IMG/VR virus record: IMGVR_UViG_3300013286_000022
Location: 1 to 42,120 of that record
DNA from: a virus
Strand: one strand, 5' to 3'
DNA: 42,120 nt
Shown here piece after piece: positions 1 to 6,936 of the stretch. The position numbers and the translations under genes were made by a program. Position 1 is the first letter of the stretch, and each line of letters opens with the position of its first letter. The notes beneath the pieces are model-generated. The model ran no database searches, had not been told where the DNA came from, and saw only the letters and a program-made list of their open reading frames with translations.

Positions 1-1
1 G

Positions 2-127
2 CTGACGCAGGACTCCTACTCTACTAGAACACAAGATATACACGACTGTTTCGGCATAACGTTTCTAATCGGCCTGTTGCTGATCGTCGCTGGGTCTGTC
101 ATCAATCTCTGGGAGATCATACCATGA
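2..127 (+). CDS. Membrane protein, C-terminal part (cut by left edge)
   Basis: An open frame enters from the left edge without a start codon and ends at TGA 125-127. The visible 41 residues contain one clear hydrophobic segment (TFLIGLLLIVAGSVINLW) close to the C-terminus, preceded by a polar stretch with one Cys. The stop overlaps the ATG of the next gene in an ATGA junction, which supports a real, translationally coupled gene. The function is unknown. A small phage membrane or lysis protein is possible, but a C-terminal membrane segment is not the usual layout of an inner-membrane spannin. Confidence 0.55.
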   Translation: MTQDSYSTRTQDIHDCFGITFLIGLLLIVAGSVINLWEIIP

Positions 128-270
128 ATGATGATTTCACCAAGAGCCACATCGTGATGCTCTACTTGATCATTGCCGCTTTGATGATCCTGCTACTTGG
201 CGGATGCGCAGTGGTGGTCAAGCAAGGGGCAACGCCACCCGTAGACCCATTAACCCGCAAACATTACTGA
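124..270 (+). CDS. Small predicted lipoprotein (48 aa)
   Basis: Reading from ATG 124 gives 48 residues: a short polar N-terminus, a hydrophobic core, then the lipobox LLGGC with the Cys near residue 28, followed by a short mature tail containing PP. This is the layout of a signal peptidase II substrate, so the mature product would be a lipid-anchored peptide of about 20 residues. The ribosome-binding site GGGAGA lies 7 bases upstream, inside the preceding gene, and the start overlaps that gene's stop. Small Pro-containing lipoproteins are typical of outer-membrane spannin subunits (Rz1-like), but the other lysis genes lie far away on the - strand, so this role is only a possibility. Confidence 0.6.
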   Translation: MNDDFTKSHIVMLYLIIAALMILLLGGCAVVVKQGATPPVDPLTRKHY

Positions 271-281
271 GGGAAAGAGTG

Positions 282-524
282 ATGGACACTATTAACGGCT
301 GCGAGTTTTATGATGGCAAGTGGTATACGGAAGGCCAGCGTCAGGCATGGCGCAAGGCAATGACACCAGCCGCCGACGAGATTGAACGGTTGCGGGAAGC
401 GTTGCGAAAGATTGCGGCGGCATCAAAGATTATTGCAAAGGGCAAAGACATGGAACTTGCGTTGCAGTTGTTGCTGACATCACACCGCCAGACAGCACTG
501 AAAGCATTAGGAAAGGAAGAGTGA
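282..524 (+). CDS. Small protein with helical/coiled-coil segment, unknown function
   Basis: 80 residues beginning MDTINGCEF. The start at 282 is chosen because GAGGGA lies 7 bases upstream; the frame extends further upstream (to 204) but only across the lipoprotein gene. The middle (about residues 29-48, DEIERLREALRKIAA) is a heptad-like amphipathic helix often seen in small phage proteins. I do not recognise a domain. It is part of the run of closely packed small genes, and its stop overlaps the next start (TGATG). Confidence 0.6.
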   Translation: MDTINGCEFYDGKWYTEGQRQAWRKAMTPAADEIERLREALRKIAAASKIIAKGKDMELALQLLLTSHRQTALKALGKEE

Positions 525-880
525 TGAAGCGTAGGTCATTTTTAGCATTACTGGGGTTTGGTGCCGCTTCGTCGGGGTCCGTGGCAAAATCGGCTCTTGT
601 CGAGTCGGTGCCTGTCACCTCAGCACCCGTGGTTGTGGCTACCACCCAAGTGACCGTTCCGTCTTACATGGTGCGGATACCAGTCACCGTGAGCTTGACA
701 CCTGCGCAGATCGAGGCCGCAGAGATATCTGATATATCGGTTCTTCAATACGCTCAGGAGCTACTTAAGGCCAAGCAACGTAACGAGATCGAGGGTGAAG
801 TAGACTCTAAGCTTGAATACGATGTTGAAAGGGTGTTGGGCTACAAGTTGACACCCGTAAAGAAGGAGCTGGAACAATGA
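524..880 (+). CDS. Secreted/periplasmic protein with predicted Tat signal
   Basis: 118 residues starting MKRRSFLALLGFGAASS. Two Arg followed by S-F-L and a moderately hydrophobic run with small residues match the twin-arginine signal pattern (RRxFL), with likely cleavage around residue 25-30. The mature part has a Val/Thr/Pro-rich stretch and then a charged helical C-terminal half. A GTG precedes the ATG, but ATG 524 gives the signal peptide directly and overlaps the upstream stop by one base. The function is unknown. Export by the host Tat system is inferred from the signal alone. Confidence 0.6.
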   Translation: MKRRSFLALLGFGAASSGSVAKSALVESVPVTSAPVVVATTQVTVPSYMVRIPVTVSLTPAQIEAAEISDISVLQYAQELLKAKQRNEIEGEVDSKLEYDVERVLGYKLTPVKKELEQ

Positions 881-1071
881 CACTTGATCAGGCTATACGA
901 ATACTATTTGACTGCACCCAGCATAACGTAAGGTCAAAGGAGGCTTTCAATGTAGCCTATGAAGAGTTCGTGAGGGTTAACAGGGTAAATGAGCAATTGG
1001 TCCACTCGTTAGACGATTCGGTTAAAGTAATCGAGAAGCTATTAGAGGAGAGTAAAAATGAGCGAGACTAA
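877..1071 (+). CDS. Small helical protein, unknown function
   Basis: 64 residues, charged and predicted largely helical, ending in a Glu/Lys-rich stretch. The ATG overlaps the upstream stop (ATGA), so translational coupling is likely. Its 3' end overlaps the next gene by 14 bases and carries that gene's ribosome-binding site. No domain recognised. Confidence 0.6.
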   Translation: MTLDQAIRILFDCTQHNVRSKEAFNVAYEEFVRVNRVNEQLVHSLDDSVKVIEKLLEESKNERD

Positions 1072-1342
1072 ACCAGTATACGTACAGAAGAACAATACGG
1101 GTGTATTGTTTAAGAATCAGTACAAGACCACCCCCAATCATCCAGACTATACTGGGAATGCCACCATCGAAGATAACAAGTACAAGGTGGCCGCTTGGAC
1201 CAAAGTGTCGGCCAAGGGGGCTAAGTTCCTTTCGCTGTCCTACACCAACGAAGACGACTTGCACCCTCTGGGTGTGGGCAAGCCAAAAGAGCCAGACAAC
1301 CGCACTACCGACGAAATTCTCGACGACAAGATTAATTTCTGA
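1058..1342 (+). CDS. Small phage protein resembling the DUF736 type
   Basis: 94 residues with the order NTGVLFKN, NHPDYTGNATI, YKVAAWTK and KFLSLSYT. This is the strand pattern of short DUF736-like proteins in phages and mobile elements, where a GxLFKN start is followed by an NHPDY-type turn and an AAW-K motif. Such proteins are thought to be small beta-barrel proteins; a role with single-stranded DNA is plausible but not shown. GAGGAG lies 7 bases before the ATG. The C-terminal tail is acidic (TTDEILDDKINF), a feature also seen in single-stranded DNA-binding proteins. Confidence 0.55.
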   Translation: MSETKPVYVQKNNTGVLFKNQYKTTPNHPDYTGNATIEDNKYKVAAWTKVSAKGAKFLSLSYTNEDDLHPLGVGKPKEPDNRTTDEILDDKINF

Positions 1343-1356
1343 CCAGGAGAATACCC

Positions 1357-1623
1357 GTGACCAAATCAGTTCCAGACGTGCCAGCAAAAGAGCCAGAGAT
1401 TGTTGAAAAGCTTAAACCGTCGATCGTCATCACCATCGGCGACGACAACACCATGTATTTCGACGTAACCGACGAGCTTAATACTTGGCCCACCGACAAG
1501 ATGAAAATCGCCGCTATGGCTATGTTCGATTTCGTCCAGCATCTGCGAGTGACGATCGATAATCGCGAAAAGATGGACGCTTTGACAAAGAAGTATCTAA
1601 ATGGTGGCATCAAACTATCGTAA
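1357..1623 (+). CDS. Hypothetical protein with GTG start
   Basis: 88 residues. The start codon is GTG at 1357, preceded by AGGAG with suitable spacing. A beta-like segment (SIVITIGDDNTMYFDV) is followed by a helical stretch. I do not recognise a family. It is the last gene before the promoter and palindrome at 1628-1670. Confidence 0.55.
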   Translation: MTKSVPDVPAKEPEIVEKLKPSIVITIGDDNTMYFDVTDELNTWPTDKMKIAAMAMFDFVQHLRVTIDNREKMDALTKKYLNGGIKLS

Positions 1624-1627
1624 ATAC

Positions 1628-1670
1628 TTGACAAACATGTGACCGTATGCTAAAATAAGCATACGGTCAC
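1628..1670 (+). promoter_or_regulatory. Sigma70-like promoter overlapped by a perfect inverted repeat (candidate operator)
   Basis: TTGACA (1628-1633), a 17-base spacer and TAAAAT (1651-1656) form a near-consensus promoter. Across it lies a perfect inverted repeat: GTGACCGTATGCT (1639-1651) and its reverse complement (1658-1670), separated by AAAATA, so the -10 box is the centre of the palindrome. No T-tract follows on either strand, which argues against a terminator. The layout is that of a repressor operator, or an RNA hairpin at the transcript start. The first gene downstream starts at 1704. Confidence 0.75.
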
Positions 1671-1703
1671 AAAAGGCCGCAGATAGGACATAGGAGACAA
1701 AGA

Positions 1704-1919
1704 ATGGTAATGCGCATCGTGCACAACGATCAAATCGTACAAGTAAAACCAGACGGCATCGATCATTATGTAATCATAATGAATGATGCTATGGCTGGGT
1801 GTGTTAGTTGGTCGCGTAACTCTAAAAAATGGATGGCATACGTATCCAAAGATGACTCGATGGAGCACTTCTACTCCCAGTTTGCGGCAGTGAAGTGGGT
1901 CTTGGGGCATTACGCATGA
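1704..1919 (+). CDS. Hypothetical small protein, first gene after the 1628 promoter
   Basis: 71 residues with beta-like segments, beginning MVMRIVHNDQIVQVKPDG and containing two Trp (SWSRNSKKWMAYV). AGGAG lies about 7 bases before the ATG. No family recognised. Its stop overlaps the next start in an ATGA junction. Confidence 0.55.
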   Translation: MVMRIVHNDQIVQVKPDGIDHYVIIMNDAMAGCVSWSRNSKKWMAYVSKDDSMEHFYSQFAAVKWVLGHYA

Positions 1920-2302
1920 TTAGGCCATCCGTTGCAGAAGCCAGATTGGCTATCATTATCTGTATGAACGACTTGGTGCGGCAATACGTTAGGGCCATGC
2001 CAAGTCGTCGATCAACTGATGGCAAAGGACGCGTGACCGACGGCAACGCACCATATATCGATGGGCTGATCACAGCCTCTTTTGTGCCAGACGGAGACGA
2101 TCACGACGATATCAACAAGGCGATTAATAGATGCGTTAACGTCATGATGACATACGAATACACCATTACTGCTGACCCAGACTCCATCAAAGACATACGC
2201 AAACTGATAGAGCAATTAGGATCGATACTTGCTATCTCGACAGCATACCCAGAAAAATCGGCCAGTCGAGCCAAGGCACTAGGAAAAGGAAAACGAAAAT
2301 GA
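1916..2302 (+). CDS. Hypothetical protein (128 aa)
   Basis: The ATG at 1916 overlaps the preceding stop. The frame stays open further upstream (to 1895), but the coupled start is the simpler choice. The product has a helical N-terminus (RLAIIICMNDLVRQYV), an acidic centre (DGDDHDDINKAI), a helical region and a very basic tail (GKGKRK). No domain recognised. Confidence 0.55.
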   Translation: MIRPSVAEARLAIIICMNDLVRQYVRAMPSRRSTDGKGRVTDGNAPYIDGLITASFVPDGDDHDDINKAINRCVNVMMTYEYTITADPDSIKDIRKLIEQLGSILAISTAYPEKSASRAKALGKGKRK

Positions 2303-2559
2303 CATCTAGAGAAATGGGTGATACGTTCATTGGCATGTGTAACACTACCCTTATGCGGGAGATGATTGAGAAGCTAGACGGCAGGTCTTATGGTGAAGGT
2401 ATTGGCACTTTGATGGGTGCCTTAGCGTTTATGATCGACACCGATGAAAATCTGTCAACCATACAGAAAATGGCCATGGTGCATTCTATCAGCCAGACGC
2501 TGTTGTTGATCATGGCAATTAAATCTTCAGATGAAAATACAAATGAGCAGGTGCACTAA
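2299..2559 (+). CDS. Hypothetical helical protein (86 aa)
   Basis: Starts in an ATGA junction with the preceding gene. The product looks all-helical and Met-rich, with a moderately hydrophobic C-terminal segment (MVHSISQTLLLIMAI) that could be an amphipathic or weak membrane helix. No family recognised. The stop overlaps the next ATG (TAATG). Confidence 0.55.
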   Translation: MTSREMGDTFIGMCNTTLMREMIEKLDGRSYGEGIGTLMGALAFMIDTDENLSTIQKMAMVHSISQTLLLIMAIKSSDENTNEQVH

Positions 2560-2765
2560 TGAAACAGACTCTTACCCAATTCAAGCGCATCCCAGTCGCC
2601 GATAAAAATACTGGTAAGCCCACTTGTCAGTATAATCGAATGATGAATCTTATCAAGCAGTGCATCCTTGGCGGTGGCCACGTCGAGTTTATCCAGCATG
2701 GTTCCTACCGCGAAGTATACCCACCAGTGGTTAGCGTTGACCTTCATTGGGAGGTAAGCCAATGA
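2559..2765 (+). CDS. Hypothetical protein (68 aa)
   Basis: Short protein with a basic N-terminal half, including NRMMNLIKQCI, and a beta-like C-terminal half. It starts directly on the preceding stop (TAATG). GGGAGG near its 3' end serves as the ribosome-binding site of the following gene. Function unknown. Confidence 0.5.
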   Translation: MKQTLTQFKRIPVADKNTGKPTCQYNRMMNLIKQCILGGGHVEFIQHGSYREVYPPVVSVDLHWEVSQ

Positions 2766-3007
2766 GACATCCTTGCAGACGCTGCGATGGCACTGGTGTT
2801 ACTGACGAGGGCAAAGTGCGATGCTGGAATTGTCATGGAAACGGTTTAGATCCAGCAGAGTATTTTACATGGTCTGAGGCTAAAGAGGCAGAGAAAACAC
2901 CCGAAAAAACGGTGTGGGAAAAGTCGATCATCGACCTACTACACGAGAAAATGGTACAGCACGAAGAGAGAGTGCGACTTAGAAAAGAAGAGGAGGCCAA
3001 GCAATGA
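2762..3007 (+). CDS. Small DnaJ-type zinc-ribbon protein
   Basis: 81 residues. The N-terminus holds two CxxCxGxG repeats, CRRCDGTG (residues 5-12) and CWNCHGNG (about residues 22-29), which is half of a DnaJ central zinc finger able to bind one zinc. The rest is a charged, probably helical tail. The ATG at 2762 overlaps the preceding stop and has GGGAGG at good spacing. Such mini zinc-ribbon proteins are common in phages, and their partners are usually unknown. It lacks the J domain, so it is not a DnaJ chaperone. Confidence 0.65.
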   Translation: MRHPCRRCDGTGVTDEGKVRCWNCHGNGLDPAEYFTWSEAKEAEKTPEKTVWEKSIIDLLHEKMVQHEERVRLRKEEEAKQ

Positions 3008-3309
3008 CTGGTTGGAACGCAAAAAAGGCAGTTACTGACAGACAGCCTCTACCAGACGAGTTTGTAGACCTAGACAAAGTGTTGGAATACGCCGATGTCT
3101 GGTATGAGTGCAAGCGTCGCGCTAATAACGCCGCATTTGACCAAGCCGAAAGAGACATATCAGCGGCATTGGAAGTGCTAGCGTGGGAGCGTCTCGTCGT
3201 CGCTCATCGCAAGCTGATGGAAGATCGCTACAGCTTGATCAAAGCGCACAACCAGATTGAAAGGGATATCAGTGAATTGCTTCAAGGCGGTGTTCCTGTC
3301 ACATCTTGA
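3004..3309 (+). CDS. Hypothetical helical protein (101 aa)
   Basis: Starts in an ATGA junction. Mostly charged helices, with the similar stretches AERDISAALEVL and IERDISELLQ suggesting a two-helix repeat or coiled coil. No family recognised. Its end overlaps the -35 box of the next promoter. Confidence 0.55.
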   Translation: MTGWNAKKAVTDRQPLPDEFVDLDKVLEYADVWYECKRRANNAAFDQAERDISAALEVLAWERLVVAHRKLMEDRYSLIKAHNQIERDISELLQGGVPVTS

Positions 3310-3334
3310 CAGGATGTGTGGCGTGTGGTATACT
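3306..3334 (+). promoter_or_regulatory. Sigma70-like promoter P(3.3)
   Basis: TTGACA (3306-3311), a 17-base spacer and TATACT (3329-3334), with TGG just before the -10 (extended -10). The flanks TCACATCTTGACA and GTGTGGTATACTA recur almost exactly at the promoter before purZ (7368-7396). It drives the gene starting at 3357. Confidence 0.8.
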
Positions 3335-3356
3335 ACTGGGGTAAAGGATAACGTAA

Positions 3357-3695
3357 ATGAAACAGTTCAATAGGGTATTTGCACCAGTAAACAACGAAAG
3401 GTTTGACAAGTCGGCTCTCTATGACTTGGCGAACGACACCATTTTCGTTTGCCCAGTCCCCATGTTTGACGACATCAAGGATAGGCACGATCTCTTCGAG
3501 CACTACATCGACGAGCACATGAAGGACTTTAACCCAGATACCGATTGTATTGCCGATTTTGGCGACTCGATGATCTTCGCGATGATGATCTTCTACGTGG
3601 CTATGGAGCATGATAGACTATACGTGGCTCGGTATAATCGTCGGGCTAGTGGTTACACCATCAGACTGATTACGACGGAGACAGACAAATGGTAA
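3357..3695 (+). CDS. Hypothetical early protein (112 aa)
   Basis: First gene after the 3306-3334 promoter. It is acidic, with a central helical Met/Phe-rich segment (DSMIFAMMIFYVAMEHD) that could be buried or membrane-associated. No family recognised. It overlaps the next gene by 7 bases (ATGGTAA). Its position behind a strong promoter suggests a product needed early or in quantity. Confidence 0.55.
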   Translation: MKQFNRVFAPVNNERFDKSALYDLANDTIFVCPVPMFDDIKDRHDLFEHYIDEHMKDFNPDTDCIADFGDSMIFAMMIFYVAMEHDRLYVARYNRRASGYTIRLITTETDKW

Positions 3696-4177
3696 ATGAA
3701 AATAACTTCAAAGTGGTGCGGCAGTTGACTCTTGATCTGGCTGATTTTGTCAAGCACATCAAGGAGAATGGCCCCACCCAGTCGGCCAGCCTTTGCGCCG
3801 AGCACTACCGCATGTTGCGTGAAATGCACGACGAGATTGATGCGGTTAAAAAAGAAGCGTACCACGCGATGGAGCACTACACGATGTCCGTGTTGCCAGA
3901 GCTTTTCGAGGATGAGTGTGTTACCACGCTAAATCTGGCAAGTGGTTATCGTGTTACCGTTAAACACACTATGAGAGCGTCGGTTAAGGCCGATGCCAAA
4001 GGCCACGCGTTTCAGTGGCTGATTGATAATGATCTTGGTGATCTTGTCACCGAGACTGTGAATGCATCCTCGCTCTCTGCTACGGCGAGGATGTTAAACG
4101 AAGAAGGCCGCGAGTTACCCACGGACTTCTTCAATGTCGCCACGCTCCCTCAGGTAAGCTTGACGAAAACGAAATAA
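3689..4177 (+). CDS. Conserved-looking phage protein near the replication genes (162 aa)
   Basis: The N-terminal half is helical and charged. The C-terminal half is a compact mixed domain with LPELFEDECVTTLNL, SGYRVTVKHTMRASV, FQWLIDNDLGDLVTETVNAS and a final beta segment (ATLPQVSLTKT). I recognise this pattern from proteins next to the single-strand-binding or replication genes of other phages, but I know of no assigned biochemical function. It is followed by a 27-base gap and the 270-residue gene, probably in the same transcript. Confidence 0.6.
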   Translation: MVNENNFKVVRQLTLDLADFVKHIKENGPTQSASLCAEHYRMLREMHDEIDAVKKEAYHAMEHYTMSVLPELFEDECVTTLNLASGYRVTVKHTMRASVKADAKGHAFQWLIDNDLGDLVTETVNASSLSATARMLNEEGRELPTDFFNVATLPQVSLTKTK

Positions 4178-4204
4178 ATCCTGATTTATTGAAAGGCTTA
4201 AGCC

Positions 4205-5017
4205 ATGGCTAAAAGTGCAGTTGCTACCAAGTCGCAGTCCACAGCAGTCGCTACTTCTGATGAGAACTTCATGACTAAATACGGCCTCGCGGGGACCGAA
4301 AATATCGACTCGTCGTCGGTAGAAACGCCCCGTCTCGTCTTGATGCAAGCATTGTCCCCACAAGTGGAGCAATACAGTGCGAAGCAGGGAGCCTATTTCC
4401 ACTCGATCCTCGAAAAGGACTTGGGTGATGAATTGGTCGTTGTGCCGCTCTACATCGAAAAGACTTACACCCTTTGGCGTCCGCGCCTTGATGGTGGTGG
4501 GATCCTTGCTCGTCAGGAGGGCAATGCTTGGGTGCCTAGTCATACCAAGTTCGAAGTCACTCAGGGTGGCCGCACTATAGTGTGGGACACTAAGGGATCG
4601 ATCCTTGAATCGGGTCTAGCCAGTTGGGGGTCCTCGGTGCCCGATGATCCTCGGTCGCTTCCAGCAGCTACTGAGACCTACAACTTCGTGTTTGCACTGC
4701 CTGATCACTCAGAAGGGTCGCCAGTGGTACTTTCGTGCAGTAAGACCGCAATCAAGCCGACCAAGAAGGTGCTCAGTCAGATTAAGATGTCTGGTCGCCC
4801 GTCTTTCGGTTTGCGGTTTATCCTCTCCTCTGAAAAGACCGAAAATCAGAAGGGCAAGTTCTTCACGCCCAAGTTTACGATGAACGGTCTTAATACTGAA
4901 GCCCAGTGCGATGAGTATTACAATCTCTACAAGCTCTTCGCCAATAAAGATCGCAAGATCGGTGTAGTTGATGCGGATCACGACGGAGACGCCGTGGTGA
5001 ATGAGGGACGCTTCTAA
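4205..5017 (+). CDS. Phage replication-region protein, possibly ssDNA-binding (270 aa)
   Basis: 270 residues with a low-complexity Ala/Ser/Thr N-terminus, then PRLVLMQALSPQV (about residues 42-54) and a long region rich in beta strands. In the middle it has VVVPLYIEKTYTLWRP, and later a basic segment (SCSKTAIKPTKKVLSQIKM). The end is acidic (VVDADHDGDAVVNEGRF). An acidic tail, a beta-rich core and the position directly before the DNA polymerase fit a single-stranded DNA-binding or recombination-mediator role. I cannot place it in a named family, so this is inference. AAAGG lies 9 bases before the ATG. Confidence 0.6.
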   Translation: MAKSAVATKSQSTAVATSDENFMTKYGLAGTENIDSSSVETPRLVLMQALSPQVEQYSAKQGAYFHSILEKDLGDELVVVPLYIEKTYTLWRPRLDGGGILARQEGNAWVPSHTKFEVTQGGRTIVWDTKGSILESGLASWGSSVPDDPRSLPAATETYNFVFALPDHSEGSPVVLSCSKTAIKPTKKVLSQIKMSGRPSFGLRFILSSEKTENQKGKFFTPKFTMNGLNTEAQCDEYYNLYKLFANKDRKIGVVDADHDGDAVVNEGRF

Positions 5018-5027
5018 CCACCGTCTA

Positions 5028-5143
5028 CTCCTAGCGGCGTAGAGTCCGCTAGGAGCTTAATGCGGGGCGGTGTGTTTCTGCTGCTTCCACATCTTGGGCT
5101 AATCGAAGCAGAGCAGCGTCAGGTTAGTCACCCGCATTTTTTT
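5028..5143 (+). promoter_or_regulatory. Structured RNA leader/attenuator before the DNA polymerase
   Basis: The 140-base gap before the polymerase gene contains two structures. The first is a perfect 10-bp hairpin, CTCCTAGCGG (5028-5037) with CCGCTAGGAG (5046-5055). The second closes with ATGCGGG (5060-5066) and CCCGCAT (5131-5137), extended by GTG/CAC past a 3-base bulge. It encloses an inner stem (CTGCTGCTTC with GAAGCAGAGCAG, one bulge) and is followed directly by seven T (5137-5143). The T-tract makes it look like an intrinsic terminator; AGGAG of the polymerase follows within about 10 bases. Whether it is constitutive, leaky or regulated is unknown. It matches no riboswitch class I can identify. 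Confidence 0.6.
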
Positions 5144-5157
5144 CATAGGAGAATTAG

Positions 5158-6936
5158 ATGATTAATGAAGTGTCGCGTCGCTTAGCAGACGCAAAGATGG
5201 TTGTTATCGACGTTGAAACTAATGGCCTAGATTGGCGCAATTGCTTCATTTGCGGTTGGGTATTCACGTTTGGTCCCCGCGAAGAAGACACCTACTATTT
5301 GCCAGTGCGCCACGAGACTGGCCCCAATTACGATCCTGCCAAGGTGCGGGACATGTTTAATTCTCATCAAGATGTCGCTCGTCACTGGGTGGGCCACAAT
5401 CTCGCCTTCGATTTGGCGTTTATCCACAAAGAGTGCGATCCTATCAATGGCACGTTCGAGGATACGATGATCAATGCGTGTCTCATTAACGAGTTCGAAG
5501 AGTCATACAGCTTGGCGGCTTGCGCCGAGAACGTTAATGTACAGAGCAAAAAATCGTCCGAAATCCTGCAACACATCGCCAATACATTTGGTGGCGACGC
5601 TCATAAAAATCGCATGGGCGAGTTCTGGCGGCTCCCAGCAGACGACGACATGGCACATGAATACGCCAGAGGCGACGGCACCACCACTTGGCAATTGTGG
5701 GAAGTGCAACAGCGTCGACTTGAAATGCAAGAGCTTGGCCAAGTACACAAGATCGAGTGCGATCTCATCCCAGTGTTGAATCGCATGACCATGCGCGGTA
5801 TCAAGATCGATGTGTCGTATTTGCATCGGCTGAAGGAGCATTTGGAAAAGGAGCACACCGTTCTAATGAAGGAGATTGGTGGTGACACTAACATTAACTC
5901 CAGTAAGCAGATTGCCCAGTTCTTTGCCGATCGTGGCTACAGCGGGTGGCCCACCACCGAGAAGGGCAATCCGTCCTTTACCGAAGAGTGGTTGTCTACC
6001 AATGAGCTTGGGCAAAAGTTCGTTAACGTGCGCCGCGTGTCGAAGATGCTGTCGTCGTTTGTCGATCCGATCTTGGAGAGACACTTGCACAACGGTCGAG
6101 TGCACCCCCAGTATAACCAGCTCAAGTCCGACGAGTTTGGCACGGTCACGGGGAGACTATCGTCGTCCAGCCCAAACGTCCAAGCGGTGCCAAAGCGCAA
6201 CGCCGACTCAGGTATACCCTTTCGTGCCATCTTTGTGCCAGACGATGGCATGATCTGGGGATCCGCTGACTACAGCCAGTGTGAGCCAAGGCTACTGGCT
6301 CATTATTCTAATTGTAAAGTCCTTGTTGACGGCTATAGTGCGGATCCACCCGTCGACGCCCACACCGCTGTGGCCAATGCGGCAGGAATCGACCGCCAGT
6401 CTGGCAAACGTCTTAATCAGGCACTGCTCACGGGTGCTGGTATCAAGAAGGCCACTCTGATGCTGGGTAAGCCACCCAAGGAGGCCGAGGCGATCGTCAA
6501 GCAATACTTCGCCTCAATGCCAGAGATCAGAACCCTCCAGGAACAAGCCGCAAGCGTTATGAGGGAAAGGGGATACGTGAAGTCGATCTTTGGTCGACGT
6601 GCTCGACTGGAAAAATCGGGCTACGAGTACAAGGCAGTTAACCGCTTATTGCAGTGCAGTAACGCGGACATGATTAAAGTGTCGATGGTGAAGGTAGATG
6701 AGTATTGTATGAGTGTTGGTGGCATCGATATGCTTAATAACGTTCATGACTCTATCGACTTTCAGTATGATCCTGATCGCGTGGACGCTTATCGCGGAGC
6801 TATTGAGATCATGTGCCAATTTCCTCAGGTCAATATACCGATCGTCGTGGATGACGATACTGGTAGCAACTGGGGTGAAGCTTCTTACGGTACTAAGTAT
6901 TACGAAGAGGTGATGGCCAAAAAGGGTCTGAAATGA
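5158..6936 (+). CDS. dpoZ: Family A DNA polymerase with 3'-5' exonuclease (DpoZ candidate)
   Basis: 592 residues. The proofreading domain shows Exo I DVET (D18, E20), Exo II HNLAFD (N81, D85) and Exo III YARGD (Y169, D173), so it should be active. The polymerase domain has motif A DYSQCEPR (D371 to R378), motif B from R413/K417 reading NQALLTGAG instead of the usual NFGxxYG, and motif C VHDS (H530, D531, S532), where most family A enzymes have HDE. Both catalytic Asp are present. There is no 5' nuclease domain. The start has AGGAG at 5147-5151 and follows the structured leader. Context with purZ, mazZ and datZ makes it a candidate DpoZ, the polymerase type of 2-aminoadenine phages. The family A call is firm; the dZTP preference is inferred. 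Confidence 0.93.
   Translation: MINEVSRRLADAKMVVIDVETNGLDWRNCFICGWVFTFGPREEDTYYLPVRHETGPNYDPAKVRDMFNSHQDVARHWVGHNLAFDLAFIHKECDPINGTFEDTMINACLINEFEESYSLAACAENVNVQSKKSSEILQHIANTFGGDAHKNRMGEFWRLPADDDMAHEYARGDGTTTWQLWEVQQRRLEMQELGQVHKIECDLIPVLNRMTMRGIKIDVSYLHRLKEHLEKEHTVLMKEIGGDTNINSSKQIAQFFADRGYSGWPTTEKGNPSFTEEWLSTNELGQKFVNVRRVSKMLSSFVDPILERHLHNGRVHPQYNQLKSDEFGTVTGRLSSSSPNVQAVPKRNADSGIPFRAIFVPDDGMIWGSADYSQCEPRLLAHYSNCKVLVDGYSADPPVDAHTAVANAAGIDRQSGKRLNQALLTGAGIKKATLMLGKPPKEAEAIVKQYFASMPEIRTLQEQAASVMRERGYVKSIFGRRARLEKSGYEYKAVNRLLQCSNADMIKVSMVKVDEYCMSVGGIDMLNNVHDSIDFQYDPDRVDAYRGAIEIMCQFPQVNIPIVVDDDTGSNWGEASYGTKYYEEVMAKKGLK

Noticed and set aside
1639-1670. The 13-bp inverted repeat as a transcription terminator
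   Set aside because: No T-tract on either side, and the -10 box lies in its centre; operator is the better reading.
5028-5143. Known purine riboswitch
   Set aside because: The three-way junction and conserved loop-loop sequences of the purine class are not present; only generic structure plus a T-tract is visible.
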